From Ruminococcus sp. (GTDB taxonomy: Bacteria > Bacillota > Clostridia > Oscillospirales > Ruminococcaceae): a stretch of DNA of 43,177 nucleotides. The position numbers and the translations under genes were made by a program. Of this stretch, positions 23,688 through 32,198 are shown piece after piece (position 1 is the first letter of the stretch; each line of letters begins with the position of its first letter). The notes under the pieces were generated by a model, which saw nothing but the letters and a program-made list of their open reading frames with translations, was not told the origin of the DNA and did no database searches. Location: the NCBI GenBank assembly GCA_021199305.1, contig JAJQIH010000042.1:1-43177 (forward strand), in the 5' to 3' direction.

Positions 23688-26153
23688 ATGACAGTTCAAA
23701 GCGGAAGCACGAAAAAGACTACAAAGAAGAAAGCACTGAAGCCGATAAAGGGAACGGTGCCCGCACCAATCACTGAAAAGGAATTTGAGGAAAAGCTTAT
23801 TGATACGCTTGGCGACTTAAGCCGAACAACTATTGATAAAGCGTCAGATAAGCAAATTTATGAAGCAATTACAACTATCATCGTAAAGCTATTAAAGGAT
23901 AAAAGAAGGAAGTTTGTAAACAAGATTCATTCAGAAGGCAAAAAGCAGGTTTATTACTTGTCAATGGAGTTCCTGATGGGTCGTTCTCTTAAGACGAATC
24001 TTTACAATTTAATGATTAACGATATGGTAAAGGACGTTCTGGATAAGTACGGCATCAATATCGAAGGAATTTACGAGTGTGAGCCTGACGCTGGACTTGG
24101 AAACGGCGGACTTGGACGTCTCGCTGCTTGCTATCTTGACGGACTTGCAACAGACGGATACTCAGGAATGGGATATTCTATCTGCTATGAGTTCGGAATT
24201 TTCAAGCAGAAGCTCGAAGACGGCTGGCAGACCGAGCTTCCTGATAACTGGCTTCCAGGCGGCAAGTCATGGCTTGTTGAAAACTACGACAGAGCTATCG
24301 AGGTTCATTTTGACGGTGAGCTTGAAGAATACTGGGACGACCAGTACCACTGCGTAAACCACGTTAATTATTCAACAGTAAACGCAGTACCGGTTGATAT
24401 GTATGTCGCTGGTTACGACAGCGAAGCGGTTTCAGTTTTAAGACTCTGGAGAGCTGTAACGCCGTCGTTTGATATGAATATGTTTAACAAGGGCGACTAC
24501 TCCAAGGCTTTGGGTCAGAATATTATGGCTCAGGCAATCTCCAAGGTTTTGTACCCGAACGACAACCACGCAGAGGGTAAATCTTTAAGACTTCGCCAGC
24601 AGTATTTTATGTGTGCTGCGTCTGTCGGCGATATTGTCGACAAGCATATGAGAACCTACGGAACGCTTGACAATCTTCACGAGAAGGTTGCAATTCACGT
24701 AAACGACACTCATCCGACTCTTGCTATTGCAGAGCTTATGAGAATACTTTTGGACGACTGCGGTTATTCGTGGAACAAGGCTTGGCATATCGTTACAAAC
24801 ACATTTGCTTATACAAACCACACAGTAATGGCGGAAGCGCTTGAAAAGTGGGACTGCAACCTTGTAAGACAGGTTATTCCGAGAATTTTCTCAATTATCG
24901 TTGAGATAAACAATCGTTACTGCAAGGATTTGTGGGACAGAACAGGCGACGAGCCAAGAGTTTCGAGAATGTCTATCATTCAGAACAATCAGGTTAAAAT
25001 GGCAAATCTTTGCGTTCACGCTTCACATTCCGTAAACGGCGTTGCAAAGATTCATTCAGAAATCATCAAGCAGGACGTTTTCCACGACGAGTATCTTGAC
25101 ACACCTAATAAGTTCAAGAACGTAACAAACGGAATTGCTTTCAGAAGATGGCTTTTGCAGTCTAATGAAGGACTTACGAATCTTCTCCGCGAAAAGATTG
25201 GCGATGGCTTCTTAAAGGACGCTTCCGAGCTTTCAAAGTTCAATATGTTCAGAAACGACGACGATGTTTTAAACGCTCTTGCCGATATTAAAAGGGAAAA
25301 TAAAGCAAACTTTGCGAAGTACGTCAAGAACCAGTACGGAACGGTTCTGAATGTTGATTCAATTTTCGACGTTCAGGTTAAAAGACTTCACGAATATAAG
25401 CGTCAGCACTTAAATGTTCTGAACATTTTAGCTGAGTACAACTATCTGCTTGAAAATCCTGACGCTGATTTTACACCAAAGACTTATATCTTTACAGCTA
25501 AGGCGGCTCCTGGATATTATCTTGCAAAGCAGATTATAAAGCTTATCTGGTCGCTGGGCGAGGAGCTTAAGAAAAATCCGAAGATTAACGAAAAGCTTTC
25601 AGTTGTATTCCTTGAGGATTACTGCGTATCGCTTTCTGAGATACTTATGCCTGCAAGTGAAATCTCCGAGCAGATTTCATTAGCTGGAACAGAAGCTTCC
25701 GGAACAGGTAATATGAAGCAGATGTTAAACGGCGCTATTACTTTAGGAACTATGGACGGCGCAAATGTTGAAATTCACGAGGTAGTAGGGGACGAGAACA
25801 TTATCACATTCGGTATGACTGCCGAAGAGGTAGTTGCACGCAAGTCCAGCTATCACCCTGAAAAGTATTATAACGAAAACGGAATTATCCGTGCAGCAGT
25901 TGACAGAATGACTGGCGGAATTAACGGCAACACCTTTGAGGAGGTTGCAAATTCCTTGAAGTACAGCGACCCGTATATGGTTTTGGCTGACTTCGATTCT
26001 TACGCTCACGCTCAGTCCGTTTCAAGTGAATTGTACAGAGATCAGAAGAAGTGGCAGCAAATGTCGCTTGCTAATATTGCCGGTGCAGGAATTTTCTCAG
26101 CTGACCGTTCTGTTGAAGACTACGCAAGAGACATCTGGGGACTCAAAAAGTAA
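23688..26153 (+). CDS. glgP: Glycogen/maltodextrin phosphorylase
   Basis: An 821-residue GT35 phosphorylase that releases glucose 1-phosphate from alpha-1,4-glucans. It carries YYLSMEFLMGRSL near the N-terminal side, EPDAGLGNGGLGRLAACYLD, the substrate loop DTHPTLAIAELMR, the RLHEYKRQ motif, and the pyridoxal-phosphate site EASGTGNMKQMLNGA with Lys677. The first 30 residues are Lys-rich and not conserved. It has its own promoter and terminator, and GGAGG sets the start. Mobilised sugar would feed the glycolytic genes upstream. Specificity for glycogen over maltodextrin cannot be decided here. Confidence 0.95.
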   Translation: MTVQSGSTKKTTKKKALKPIKGTVPAPITEKEFEEKLIDTLGDLSRTTIDKASDKQIYEAITTIIVKLLKDKRRKFVNKIHSEGKKQVYYLSMEFLMGRSLKTNLYNLMINDMVKDVLDKYGINIEGIYECEPDAGLGNGGLGRLAACYLDGLATDGYSGMGYSICYEFGIFKQKLEDGWQTELPDNWLPGGKSWLVENYDRAIEVHFDGELEEYWDDQYHCVNHVNYSTVNAVPVDMYVAGYDSEAVSVLRLWRAVTPSFDMNMFNKGDYSKALGQNIMAQAISKVLYPNDNHAEGKSLRLRQQYFMCAASVGDIVDKHMRTYGTLDNLHEKVAIHVNDTHPTLAIAELMRILLDDCGYSWNKAWHIVTNTFAYTNHTVMAEALEKWDCNLVRQVIPRIFSIIVEINNRYCKDLWDRTGDEPRVSRMSIIQNNQVKMANLCVHASHSVNGVAKIHSEIIKQDVFHDEYLDTPNKFKNVTNGIAFRRWLLQSNEGLTNLLREKIGDGFLKDASELSKFNMFRNDDDVLNALADIKRENKANFAKYVKNQYGTVLNVDSIFDVQVKRLHEYKRQHLNVLNILAEYNYLLENPDADFTPKTYIFTAKAAPGYYLAKQIIKLIWSLGEELKKNPKINEKLSVVFLEDYCVSLSEILMPASEISEQISLAGTEASGTGNMKQMLNGAITLGTMDGANVEIHEVVGDENIITFGMTAEEVVARKSSYHPEKYYNENGIIRAAVDRMTGGINGNTFEEVANSLKYSDPYMVLADFDSYAHAQSVSSELYRDQKKWQQMSLANIAGAGIFSADRSVEDYARDIWGLKK

Positions 26154-26174
26154 TTTCATTGAATTTAAATTCTC

Positions 26175-26205
26175 AAAAGCGAGGTGAAAATTCCTCGCTT
26201 TTTTC
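26175..26205 (+). terminator. glgP terminator
   Basis: AAAAGCGAGG (26175-26184) pairs with CCTCGCTTTT (26193-26202), with further T residues after the stem. Confidence 0.88.
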
Positions 26206-26250
26206 TTTGCTATATTTAACGCAAATGTCAACAATTCCCACAAAAAGCGA

Positions 26251-26279
26251 TTGACAGATTGAGCTTTATATGGTATTAT
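26251..26279 (+). promoter_or_regulatory. Promoter of the GH5 gene
   Basis: Consensus -35 TTGACA (26251-26256) and TATTAT (26274-26279), 17-nt spacer. I see no clear operator or catabolite element nearby. Confidence 0.8.
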
Positions 26280-26326
26280 TAAACAAATAGCTGATAATTT
26301 TCAGACTAATATATGGAGGTTTAATG

Positions 26327-28138
26327 ATGAAAAAGAGATTTTTTCTTAAAAGGCTTGTCACAAGCGTTTTAGCAGCTGCTGTCACAGTTACAACAATCTG
26401 TACTGCACCTATCACAGTTTCTGCTGAAGATACGTTTGACGACCTGGATCAGTACGAAATTGTTGAAGCAATGTCACCTGCCTGGAACTTAGGAAATCAG
26501 CTTGAAGCTACAAGCAACGGTACTCCTAACGAAACTGTATGGGGAAATCCTACTATTACAATGGAAACTCTTCAGATGGTTAAGGACGCTGGCTTTAACG
26601 CAGTAAGAATTCCAGTTTCTTACCTTAACTATATCGGCGATGCAGATTCAAATTACGAAATCAAAGGAGATTGGCTTGACAGAGTTCAGGAAGTAGTTGA
26701 CTACGCTTATGATATTGGTTTGTATGTTATTATCAATATGCACGGCGACGGATACTATTCTGTTCCAGGAAGCTGGTTGCTTTGTGCTGAAAGTGCAGAG
26801 GAGCAGGTTGAAATCAAGAAAAAGTACGCTGCAGTCTGGGAGCAGATTGCCAACAGGTTCAAGGACTACGATGAACACTTGATTTTCGAGTCGATGAACG
26901 AAGAACATGACGGCAACTACAATGGCCCATCCGACGAGTATTACGCTAACATCAACGACTACAATCAGATTTTCGTTGATACAGTTCGTCAGACAGGCTC
27001 AAATAACGCTAAGCGTTGGTTGCTTGTTCCTGGCTGGAACACCGACATCACCTACACAGCAGGTGATTACGGCTTTGAAATTCCAACAGATACATACAGA
27101 GATTCATCCATTCCAGAGGACGAGCAGAGAATTATGATTTCTGTTCACTACTATAATCCTTGGGATTTCTGCGGCGAAGAGTCGACAGACGTTACAACCT
27201 GGGGAACAGACGCTGAAATTCAGACTATTGAGGACTATTTCGTTAAGTGCTACAAGAAGTTTGTCCTCGAAGGCTATCCTGTAGTTATCGGCGAGTACGG
27301 CTCGATTGACAAGTCTAACACAGAAAGCAGAGCTTTGTTTGCAAGCGAGGTTTGTAAGGCAGCAAGAAGCATGAGCATGGTACCAGTTTACTGGGATAAC
27401 GGCTGGAACGGAACTTACGGCTTTGCACTCTTTAACAGAACAACAAAGAAGGTAACTCAGCCTGAAATTATTGCAGCAATTATGGAAGCTTATGAAGGCG
27501 AAGCAGAGCCAGCTCCAGACATTGAAGACGCTATCACAAAGGACGAGGCGCTTGCAGTAATATACTACTCAAAGGCAGACGGAGCGGTAACACTTGATTC
27601 AGGAACAGTTGATTCTGAAATCGAAGGCGCAACAAGCATCAGAATTACATTCGACTGCGCATCAGACGTTACATTCAGCCAGTACACATCACTCAATGTT
27701 ATTGAGACTTTAAACGATGTTACAACAAAGACAACCGTTACTGGCGAAAGCGAGCTTGAGGGCGCAACAGCACTTACAATTACTGTTGATTTAAGCTCGG
27801 AGCTTGTTTCAGGCGATACCTATTCAATAAGCGCTTACACGCAGTCATGGAAGGACGCTGACGACTATGTATTCCTTATTCGTTCGGTTGAATATTTAGA
27901 TGCTAACGGAAATGTTCTGAAGACAGTTGTTAAGAGCGACAGACTACCAGGCGACGTAAACAACGACGGAAAGGTAACAACAGCAGATGTAGGTCTTGCA
28001 AACAGCCATGCTAAGGGCGTTACAACTCTCACAGGCGACGACTTTGATGCTGCTGATGTAAACGGCGACGGCTCAGTTACAACCGCAGACGTTGGACTTA
28101 TCAACTCCCACGCAAAGGGCGTTAAGCTACTTTGGTAA
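26327..28138 (+). CDS. Secreted GH5 endoglucanase with C-terminal dockerin
   Basis: A 603-residue secreted glycoside hydrolase. A signal peptide (residues 1 to about 33, ending TVSA) is followed by a GH5 barrel to about 390: WNLGNQLEA, NAVRIPVSY, the acid/base Glu192 in FESMNEEHD, SVHYYNPWDF, the nucleophile Glu323 in VVIGEYGS, and YWDNGWNG. Residues about 400-540 form a beta-rich domain that could be a carbohydrate-binding module or a spacer; I cannot name its family. A type I dockerin (about 542-603) with two near-identical calcium repeats, DVNNDGKVTTADVGLANSHAKG and DVNGDGSVTTADVG, should bind a scaffoldin cohesin. The second ATG is chosen because GGAGG (26315-26319) is seven bases before it. 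Substrate is probably beta-1,4-glucan, with mannan or xyloglucan possible. Confidence 0.92.
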   Translation: MKKRFFLKRLVTSVLAAAVTVTTICTAPITVSAEDTFDDLDQYEIVEAMSPAWNLGNQLEATSNGTPNETVWGNPTITMETLQMVKDAGFNAVRIPVSYLNYIGDADSNYEIKGDWLDRVQEVVDYAYDIGLYVIINMHGDGYYSVPGSWLLCAESAEEQVEIKKKYAAVWEQIANRFKDYDEHLIFESMNEEHDGNYNGPSDEYYANINDYNQIFVDTVRQTGSNNAKRWLLVPGWNTDITYTAGDYGFEIPTDTYRDSSIPEDEQRIMISVHYYNPWDFCGEESTDVTTWGTDAEIQTIEDYFVKCYKKFVLEGYPVVIGEYGSIDKSNTESRALFASEVCKAARSMSMVPVYWDNGWNGTYGFALFNRTTKKVTQPEIIAAIMEAYEGEAEPAPDIEDAITKDEALAVIYYSKADGAVTLDSGTVDSEIEGATSIRITFDCASDVTFSQYTSLNVIETLNDVTTKTTVTGESELEGATALTITVDLSSELVSGDTYSISAYTQSWKDADDYVFLIRSVEYLDANGNVLKTVVKSDRLPGDVNNDGKVTTADVGLANSHAKGVTTLTGDDFDAADVNGDGSVTTADVGLINSHAKGVKLLW

Positions 28139-28171
28139 AACGGCTAACATCAGAATACTGAAAACTAAAAT

Positions 28172-28204
28172 AGCAGCAGGCACTTTTGTCTGCTGCTTTC
28201 TTTA
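28172..28204 (+). terminator. Terminator of the GH5 gene
   Basis: AGCAGCAG (28172-28179) pairs with CTGCTGCT (28190-28197), followed by a T-rich tail with one C. Confidence 0.8.
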
Positions 28205-28252
28205 TTCGGATATAGCGGGAACTGAAATCTGACATTTTTATTTGCGAAGAAT

Positions 28253-28292
28253 CTCGTACTGCCTGCTATTTAAGAATAAATCTTAACATTCT
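28253..28292. repeat. Dispersed repeat, copy 1 (CTCGTACTGCCTGC type)
   Basis: These 40 bases match 40139-40178 at about 32 of 40 positions, with the first 17 identical (starting CTCGTACTGCCTGC). This copy lies between the convergent GH5 and PARG-like genes. The matching copy is downstream of the DUF815 gene. Its nature is unknown. Confidence 0.65.
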
Positions 28293-28314
28293 TTTTTCTC
28301 TTTCCGCTTGCTGT

Positions 28315-29331
28315 TCACCCTCCTCCCCCAAAATTCCTGTAAAATTCTTTATAGTTATAGTCCTTGCTAGGTCGGCAAAGCACAGCAAACTGAATAGAAT
28401 CATACAGCTGACTGCTGTCTTTTCCGTTGAAGCTAAAGCTGTGTATGGCACGTTCAAATAAATCTGATACTTCGGATGCGTCGTTTCCGTATATGCCGCA
28501 CCCGAAAGCACCCAGAATCAGATGACGATATCCACAAGAAGCCGCAACCAGAAGTATGCCGTTAATGCGATTAAGAAGCATAGCTTCATATTCCTGCTGT
28601 GACATACCCTCAAGTCCCAGCCGAATCATCGGAGCAGCACAGCTTATAATAGAAACAGGGAAGGGCGTATCAAGCGTTTCGGAAGTGTTTTTAATAACCT
28701 CTACGTTCGGTGACAATATAATGCCGTCTGATCCCATTCGTGTTTTTAACGCTTCGTTATATTGGTAATACTTTTTCGCAGCTTCACTCTCTAAAGACAA
28801 CAGGAGCGAAGTCCTTCGGCAAAGATCCTCCTCCTGCGCGCTTGCACCTTGCCTTGTGTGACCGCCCGGGTGAGTAGCGCTCGCTAAATTGAGCAGAAGT
28901 ATTTCAGGATTTTCCTCTCCGTTTTTCTTTAAAGCATTGTATTTTTTCTGCGCAAGAGCCAGAGCGTCGGCGTTTTCACAGCTAAAAGAGCATGGAGAAG
29001 CTTGTAGCTTGTTATCAACATTGCCAGCTTTTGCTGTATCATTTAAAGCTTTGATGTCGTCAGGCAAAAACACTTCTGCTATTTGCATTTGCTCTTTTGT
29101 ATAGCGAAGCTTGATGCTTCTGTTGCCTTTTTTGTAGCATCCGCTATCAAGAATACTCAGCGTATCATTAAGCTCGTCAATGTTTTGCTTTTTCCTCATT
29201 TCCTTTTGCCGCTCTTTTTGCTGAATTTCTTCCTCGGAAAGTCCTGCGTATTCGGCGTTGCGCATTTTAGCCGCTAACTGCTTTAGCCTTTCCTCTTCGG
29301 AAAGATTTTCCTGCTTAGCCATTTTCTTCAC
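28315..29331 (-). CDS. PARG-like ADP-ribosylglycohydrolase (TIGR02452 family)
   Basis: A 338-residue protein of the microbial TIGR02452/DUF2263 family, which has the macrodomain-like fold of poly(ADP-ribose) glycohydrolase. The catalytic loop reads HPGGHTRQGASAQEE (154-168), matching GGG-X6-8-QEE with the third Gly replaced by His158; Glu167 and Glu168 are the expected catalytic pair. The phosphate-binding loop GAFGCGIYGND (274-284) and the CAAPM segment are also typical. The first 50 residues are a charged, helical extension with two LSEEE motifs. A GTG start at 29331 and an ATG at 29322 are both possible. Its start overlaps the sirtuin gene by 17 bases. It probably removes ADP-ribose added by the adjacent sirtuins; the targets are unknown. 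Confidence 0.87.
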   Translation of the reverse strand: MKKMAKQENLSEEERLKQLAAKMRNAEYAGLSEEEIQQKERQKEMRKKQNIDELNDTLSILDSGCYKKGNRSIKLRYTKEQMQIAEVFLPDDIKALNDTAKAGNVDNKLQASPCSFSCENADALALAQKKYNALKKNGEENPEILLLNLASATHPGGHTRQGASAQEEDLCRRTSLLLSLESEAAKKYYQYNEALKTRMGSDGIILSPNVEVIKNTSETLDTPFPVSIISCAAPMIRLGLEGMSQQEYEAMLLNRINGILLVAASCGYRHLILGAFGCGIYGNDASEVSDLFERAIHSFSFNGKDSSQLYDSIQFAVLCRPSKDYNYKEFYRNFGGGG

Positions 29332-30049
29332 GCCTTTCTTTCAGCTTTTTAAATACGTCGTCGCAATCCTCCCGAATGTTAAGCGCAGCCACGCTGTCAA
29401 AGCCTGTGCGACCGGGATTTATCTGTATAATTACAGCTCCTCTGTTTCGATAACCCCAATATACATCGCCGTAGTTTCCACGAGTTCCAATAGCAAGAAT
29501 CAGATCTGCTTGTGAAATCCATTCTCTTGCTTTGCGGACATCTTCCTCCCATAATCCAATATGACTGTACAGCGGCCAGGGGAGTATTTCGCCTCCGCAG
29601 GATTTACAGCGTGGAAGCTCATCCTGCTTCCAGATTTCATAGCCGTCGTAATGCTGTCCGCAGTCGGCACAGCAGTTAACCTGAAGGCTTCCTTGAATTT
29701 CAGCAACATTTTTTGAACCAGCTATTGTGTGCATACAGTCCACATTTGTGGTGATAATTCCGAGAAGCTTTCCTTCATCCTCCAATTCCTTTAAAGCGTA
29801 ATGACCGAAGCTCGGCTGATATGAAAACATATTATCAAGATATGTCGGCAGGAAGGAGCTGTAACTGTCGCCGCTTCTTCTCATTCTGCCAGCGCCACGA
29901 TTGGAAAACAGCATTTGTCCATACGTTACACCTCCGCCTCCAACAGAAATTCCTGCGCCTGTAGTTGCAACGATATTGTGACTGCTGTCAATAAAAGCGG
30001 CCAGTTGGCCTATCTGGTCTGTTGTTTGACTGCTCTTGAAAAAACTCAT
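29315..30049 (-). CDS. Divergent class M-like sirtuin 1 (H-to-Q)
   Basis: A 244-residue Sir2-fold protein. The NAD loop GAGIS is at 31-35 but is followed by VGGGGVTYG instead of the usual SGIPDFR. TTNVDCMH (100-107) corresponds to TQNID-LH. Where deacetylases have the catalytic His in a LHG motif, this protein has EIQGS with Gln119. Two zinc pairs, Cys127/Cys130 and Cys148/Cys151, and the C-terminal AIGTRGNYG and IIQINPG are present. The missing PDFR and the Gln resemble the ADP-ribosylating class M sirtuins (SirTM) as I recall them, rather than lysine deacylases. It lies 12 bases after a second sirtuin and overlaps the PARG-like gene, so addition and removal of ADP-ribose are probably coupled. 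Confidence 0.85.
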   Translation of the reverse strand: MSFFKSSQTTDQIGQLAAFIDSSHNIVATTGAGISVGGGGVTYGQMLFSNRGAGRMRRSGDSYSSFLPTYLDNMFSYQPSFGHYALKELEDEGKLLGIITTNVDCMHTIAGSKNVAEIQGSLQVNCCADCGQHYDGYEIWKQDELPRCKSCGGEILPWPLYSHIGLWEEDVRKAREWISQADLILAIGTRGNYGDVYWGYRNRGAVIIQINPGRTGFDSVAALNIREDCDDVFKKLKERREENG

Positions 30050-30061
30050 ACCTACACTCCT

Positions 30062-30787
30062 TTATCCATTCATTACCTTATCGAATACCTCGGCTGCGTC
30101 GGCACGAATATTCAGATTTGCAATTTTATCAAATTCAGTTGCAGACGGATTTATCTGAACCAGAGTAGTAGTATCTTTCATACGACTTAGATACTCGTCG
30201 CTGCGAAAGCCAGTAGTTCCAATTATAATAACCAAGTCCGATTCGGAAATCATATCAGTAGCTTTTTCCATATTTTCGTGTGAAGTGATAGCGCTGGCTC
30301 TGCTGTTTCGTAAAAAGCAGGTCGGCATTAAAGGAGCGCCGCATTTTTCACAGCAGGGCATATGTCCCTGATTCCATACTGTATAATCATAGCAGCGGCT
30401 TTCGCATTCAATACAGATGTTATCTCTGAAGCTGCCTTGAAATTCCACAACATTTTTTGACCCCGCAATAGTATGCAGACAGTCAAGGTTTTGTGTAACA
30501 ATCCCATAGATTTTTCCTTGCCTTTCAAGCTCTGCAAGCTGCCTGTGAACGGCGCTGGGTCCCTTTACAAAGGTTGCGTCAAGAAATGCGTCCTTCATCG
30601 TAGCATAAAACTTTTCCGGGTTTTTGCGTATATACGAAGGGGAAAATATCCGACCCGCATTCATTATACCAACGCTCTGCTTTAGCCTTCTCATTCCGTA
30701 AAGATATGAAATTCCAGCTCCCGTTACAGCAACAGTCTTTTTGCTTCTCGCCATATATTCCTTTAACTGAATGTGTTCTTGTTCCAT
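30062..30787 (-). CDS. Divergent class M-like sirtuin 2 (H-to-Q)
   Basis: A 241-residue Sir2-fold protein, paralogous to the sirtuin that follows it. GAGIS is at 23-27, followed by YLYGMRRLK instead of SGIPDFR. TQNLDCLH is at 98-105, and the catalytic His position is Gln117 (EFQGS). Zinc pairs are Cys125/Cys128 and Cys146/Cys149. IIIGTTGFRS and LVQINPS form the second half of the NAD site. A longer in-frame reading starts at 30832, but AGGAGG on the minus strand (about 30797-30802) selects ATG 30787. Two H-to-Q sirtuins in tandem suggest separate substrates or a heterodimer. Activity as an ADP-ribosyltransferase is inferred from the residue pattern only. Confidence 0.85.
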   Translation of the reverse strand: MEQEHIQLKEYMARSKKTVAVTGAGISYLYGMRRLKQSVGIMNAGRIFSPSYIRKNPEKFYATMKDAFLDATFVKGPSAVHRQLAELERQGKIYGIVTQNLDCLHTIAGSKNVVEFQGSFRDNICIECESRCYDYTVWNQGHMPCCEKCGAPLMPTCFLRNSRASAITSHENMEKATDMISESDLVIIIGTTGFRSDEYLSRMKDTTTLVQINPSATEFDKIANLNIRADAAEVFDKVMNG

Positions 30788-30825
30788 TTTAAGTAGCCTC
30801 CTGTCAACCAAATTACATACAGCAA

Positions 30826-30859
30826 CACCCATCGGAGAGTAAATTCCCTTCGGTGGGTG
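30826..30859. other. Stem-loop between the nitroreductase and sirtuin genes
   Basis: CACCCA (30826-30831) pairs with TGGGTG (30854-30859), and the inner part pairs better on the plus strand (two G-U pairs) than on the minus strand (two mismatches). No T run follows in the direction of the operon. It may be a processing site or partial attenuator. Confidence 0.4.
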
Positions 30860-30892
30860 CCAATTGTTTAAATGCTTAAATCTTTAGCGTGA

Positions 30893-31561
30893 TCACATCC
30901 ATGTGAAGTTGTCCGTACCAGCGCCAAGCTCAAAGTGGTATTTGACTATTCCAAGATCAGCGCCTGAAAATGAACCGTTGTTGCAGGATATGCTGACTTT
31001 ATTCTCTTTGCCTTTTATCGAAAAAGCCTGCTTATTCATAGCCGTTGGAGCTAATAGAGCGGATGTAACGCCTTCATTGAACCATTGTGGCGCAGTGCCT
31101 TCATAGGATGACACTTCTGCTGCCGCTTTGGACTTGTGCGCAACGCCTTGCTCTTCGCCATAGCCTACTGCTACTACTCCGATGATTTTAGCGTCGTCAC
31201 CGGCATTTGAGTTCTTCCTTGCGCCCTTGCGACTGAACATTCCTCCAATCCACCAGGTGTTCAAGCCGAGCGTTTGTGCGTACAGCATTAAATCTGCGCT
31301 GCTGTATCCCAGCTTTTCATCAACATCTGCTGAATCAGGACCCGCAAGTATGATATAGTTTCTGACGCCCTTTGACATAAGCAGTGCTATAATGCCAGGC
31401 ATTGAATCCTTGTTGTTCGTAACAAGCTGCATATTCAAGCCGAATTTCTGATTCTGAGCTTCAATTCGCTCGTTAAGCTTAACTACCGAGTCCTTCGCCA
31501 ACGGTTCGTTTTTATACTTGCGAACTGAGTGCCGTGCGCTCATTGCTTCCTTTAAATTCAT
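30893..31561 (-). CDS. Nitroreductase-family protein
   Basis: A 222-residue flavoprotein of the nitroreductase superfamily. The N-terminal EAMSARHSVRKYKNEPL holds the Arg/Ser/Arg residues that bind the FMN phosphate, and a later segment GLNTWWIGGMFSRKGA (about 99-114) is the usual cofactor and substrate region. The C-terminal half (about 150-222) resembles the part seen in putative TM-nitroreductases, a group whose substrates are mostly unknown. It would use NAD(P)H and FMN. It lies 42 bases after the first nitroreductase gene and before the sirtuins on the same strand. It may produce NAD+ or sense redox state, but no direct link to the sirtuins is known. Confidence 0.8.
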   Translation of the reverse strand: MNLKEAMSARHSVRKYKNEPLAKDSVVKLNERIEAQNQKFGLNMQLVTNNKDSMPGIIALLMSKGVRNYIILAGPDSADVDEKLGYSSADLMLYAQTLGLNTWWIGGMFSRKGARKNSNAGDDAKIIGVVAVGYGEEQGVAHKSKAAAEVSSYEGTAPQWFNEGVTSALLAPTAMNKQAFSIKGKENKVSISCNNGSFSGADLGIVKYHFELGAGTDNFTWM

Positions 31562-31603
31562 AGCTAACCTCCATAACTATTGCCCTGATACGTCAAGCAT
31601 TCT

Positions 31604-32134
31604 CTAAATATAGTTCGTTTCAATAGAAACAGATATATTTCTCGGCTGTGCTTCGCCACTCTTGCTGTAGCCCAGCGCAGCTGCAGAAACAGGTCTGAAT
31701 CCTTCAGGAATACCCATTTTATCACACAGCTCTTTATTCTTAGACAGAGCCTGTACACCGCCCCAAAGATAAATGTTATCTACTCCTGCGTCTGTTGCGG
31801 CAAGTAGCATATTCTCAATAACGCAAGCGGCATTTGCGTACTCAATTCCCGGTGCCATTTGTTTTTCGCTTGCGCTTAGAAAAATGACAACTGGTGCGCT
31901 ATAGAAGAAATCTCTCGGTTCCATTTTCATAGCAGCGGCGGTTGTCTGATTTATTTCGTCGAGAATTTCTCTGCTGCTGCATACAGTTAAATGAAGAGAG
32001 TCCTTTTTGCCAGCGCCAATTGGAGCCTGACAGCCTGCCTTTACGATTGTATCAACAATTTCATCTGCAACCGTTTTGTCAGGGTCAAAATCCCTTGTTG
32101 ATTTTCTTCTTGCTATAGCTTCTGATGTTTGCAT
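31604..32134 (-). CDS. Nitroreductase-family protein, first gene of the sirtuin operon
   Basis: A 176-residue flavin-dependent nitroreductase-like enzyme. The N-terminal EAIARRKSTRDFDPDKTV is the FMN-phosphate motif, CQAPIGAGKKDSLHLTV is the second conserved stretch, and AACVIENMLLAATDAGVDNIYLWG with a C-terminal ALGY completes the superfamily pattern. The reading extends in frame to 32149, but GGAGG at 32143-32147 (minus strand) is inside that extension and is the ribosome binding site for ATG 32134. It is the first gene after a perfect promoter with two operators. Substrate unknown. Confidence 0.82.
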   Translation of the reverse strand: MQTSEAIARRKSTRDFDPDKTVADEIVDTIVKAGCQAPIGAGKKDSLHLTVCSSREILDEINQTTAAAMKMEPRDFFYSAPVVIFLSASEKQMAPGIEYANAACVIENMLLAATDAGVDNIYLWGGVQALSKNKELCDKMGIPEGFRPVSAAALGYSKSGEAQPRNISVSIETNYI

Positions 32135-32150
32135 AGAAAACGCCTCCATA

Positions 32151-32171
32151 ATGTAATCTTTATGGTTACAT
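32151..32171. promoter_or_regulatory. Operator 1, ATGTAA-N9-TTACAT
   Basis: A 21-bp inverted repeat whose arms are ATGTAA (32151-32156) and TTACAT (32166-32171). It covers the expected transcription start of the nitroreductase-sirtuin operon and touches its -10 element. Confidence 0.75.
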
Positions 32172-32198
32172 TATACAGCCTTTAAAATGTAATGTCAA
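32170..32198 (-). promoter_or_regulatory. Perfect consensus promoter of the sirtuin operon
   Basis: On the minus strand TTGACA (32193-32198) and TATAAT (32170-32175) are separated by 17 nt, both exact consensus. The -35 lies in the centre of operator 2 and the -10 abuts operator 1, so the promoter should be strong but fully repressible. Confidence 0.9.

Noticed and set aside
26327-28138. Assigning a specific carbohydrate-binding module family to residues 400-540 of the GH5 protein
   Set aside because: The segment is beta-rich but has no motif I can assign with confidence.
28315-32134. Classical SirTM operon with macrodomain, GcvH-L and lipoate ligase
   Set aside because: None of these three partners is present in or beside the operon; only the sirtuin type and an ADP-ribose hydrolase function are shared.
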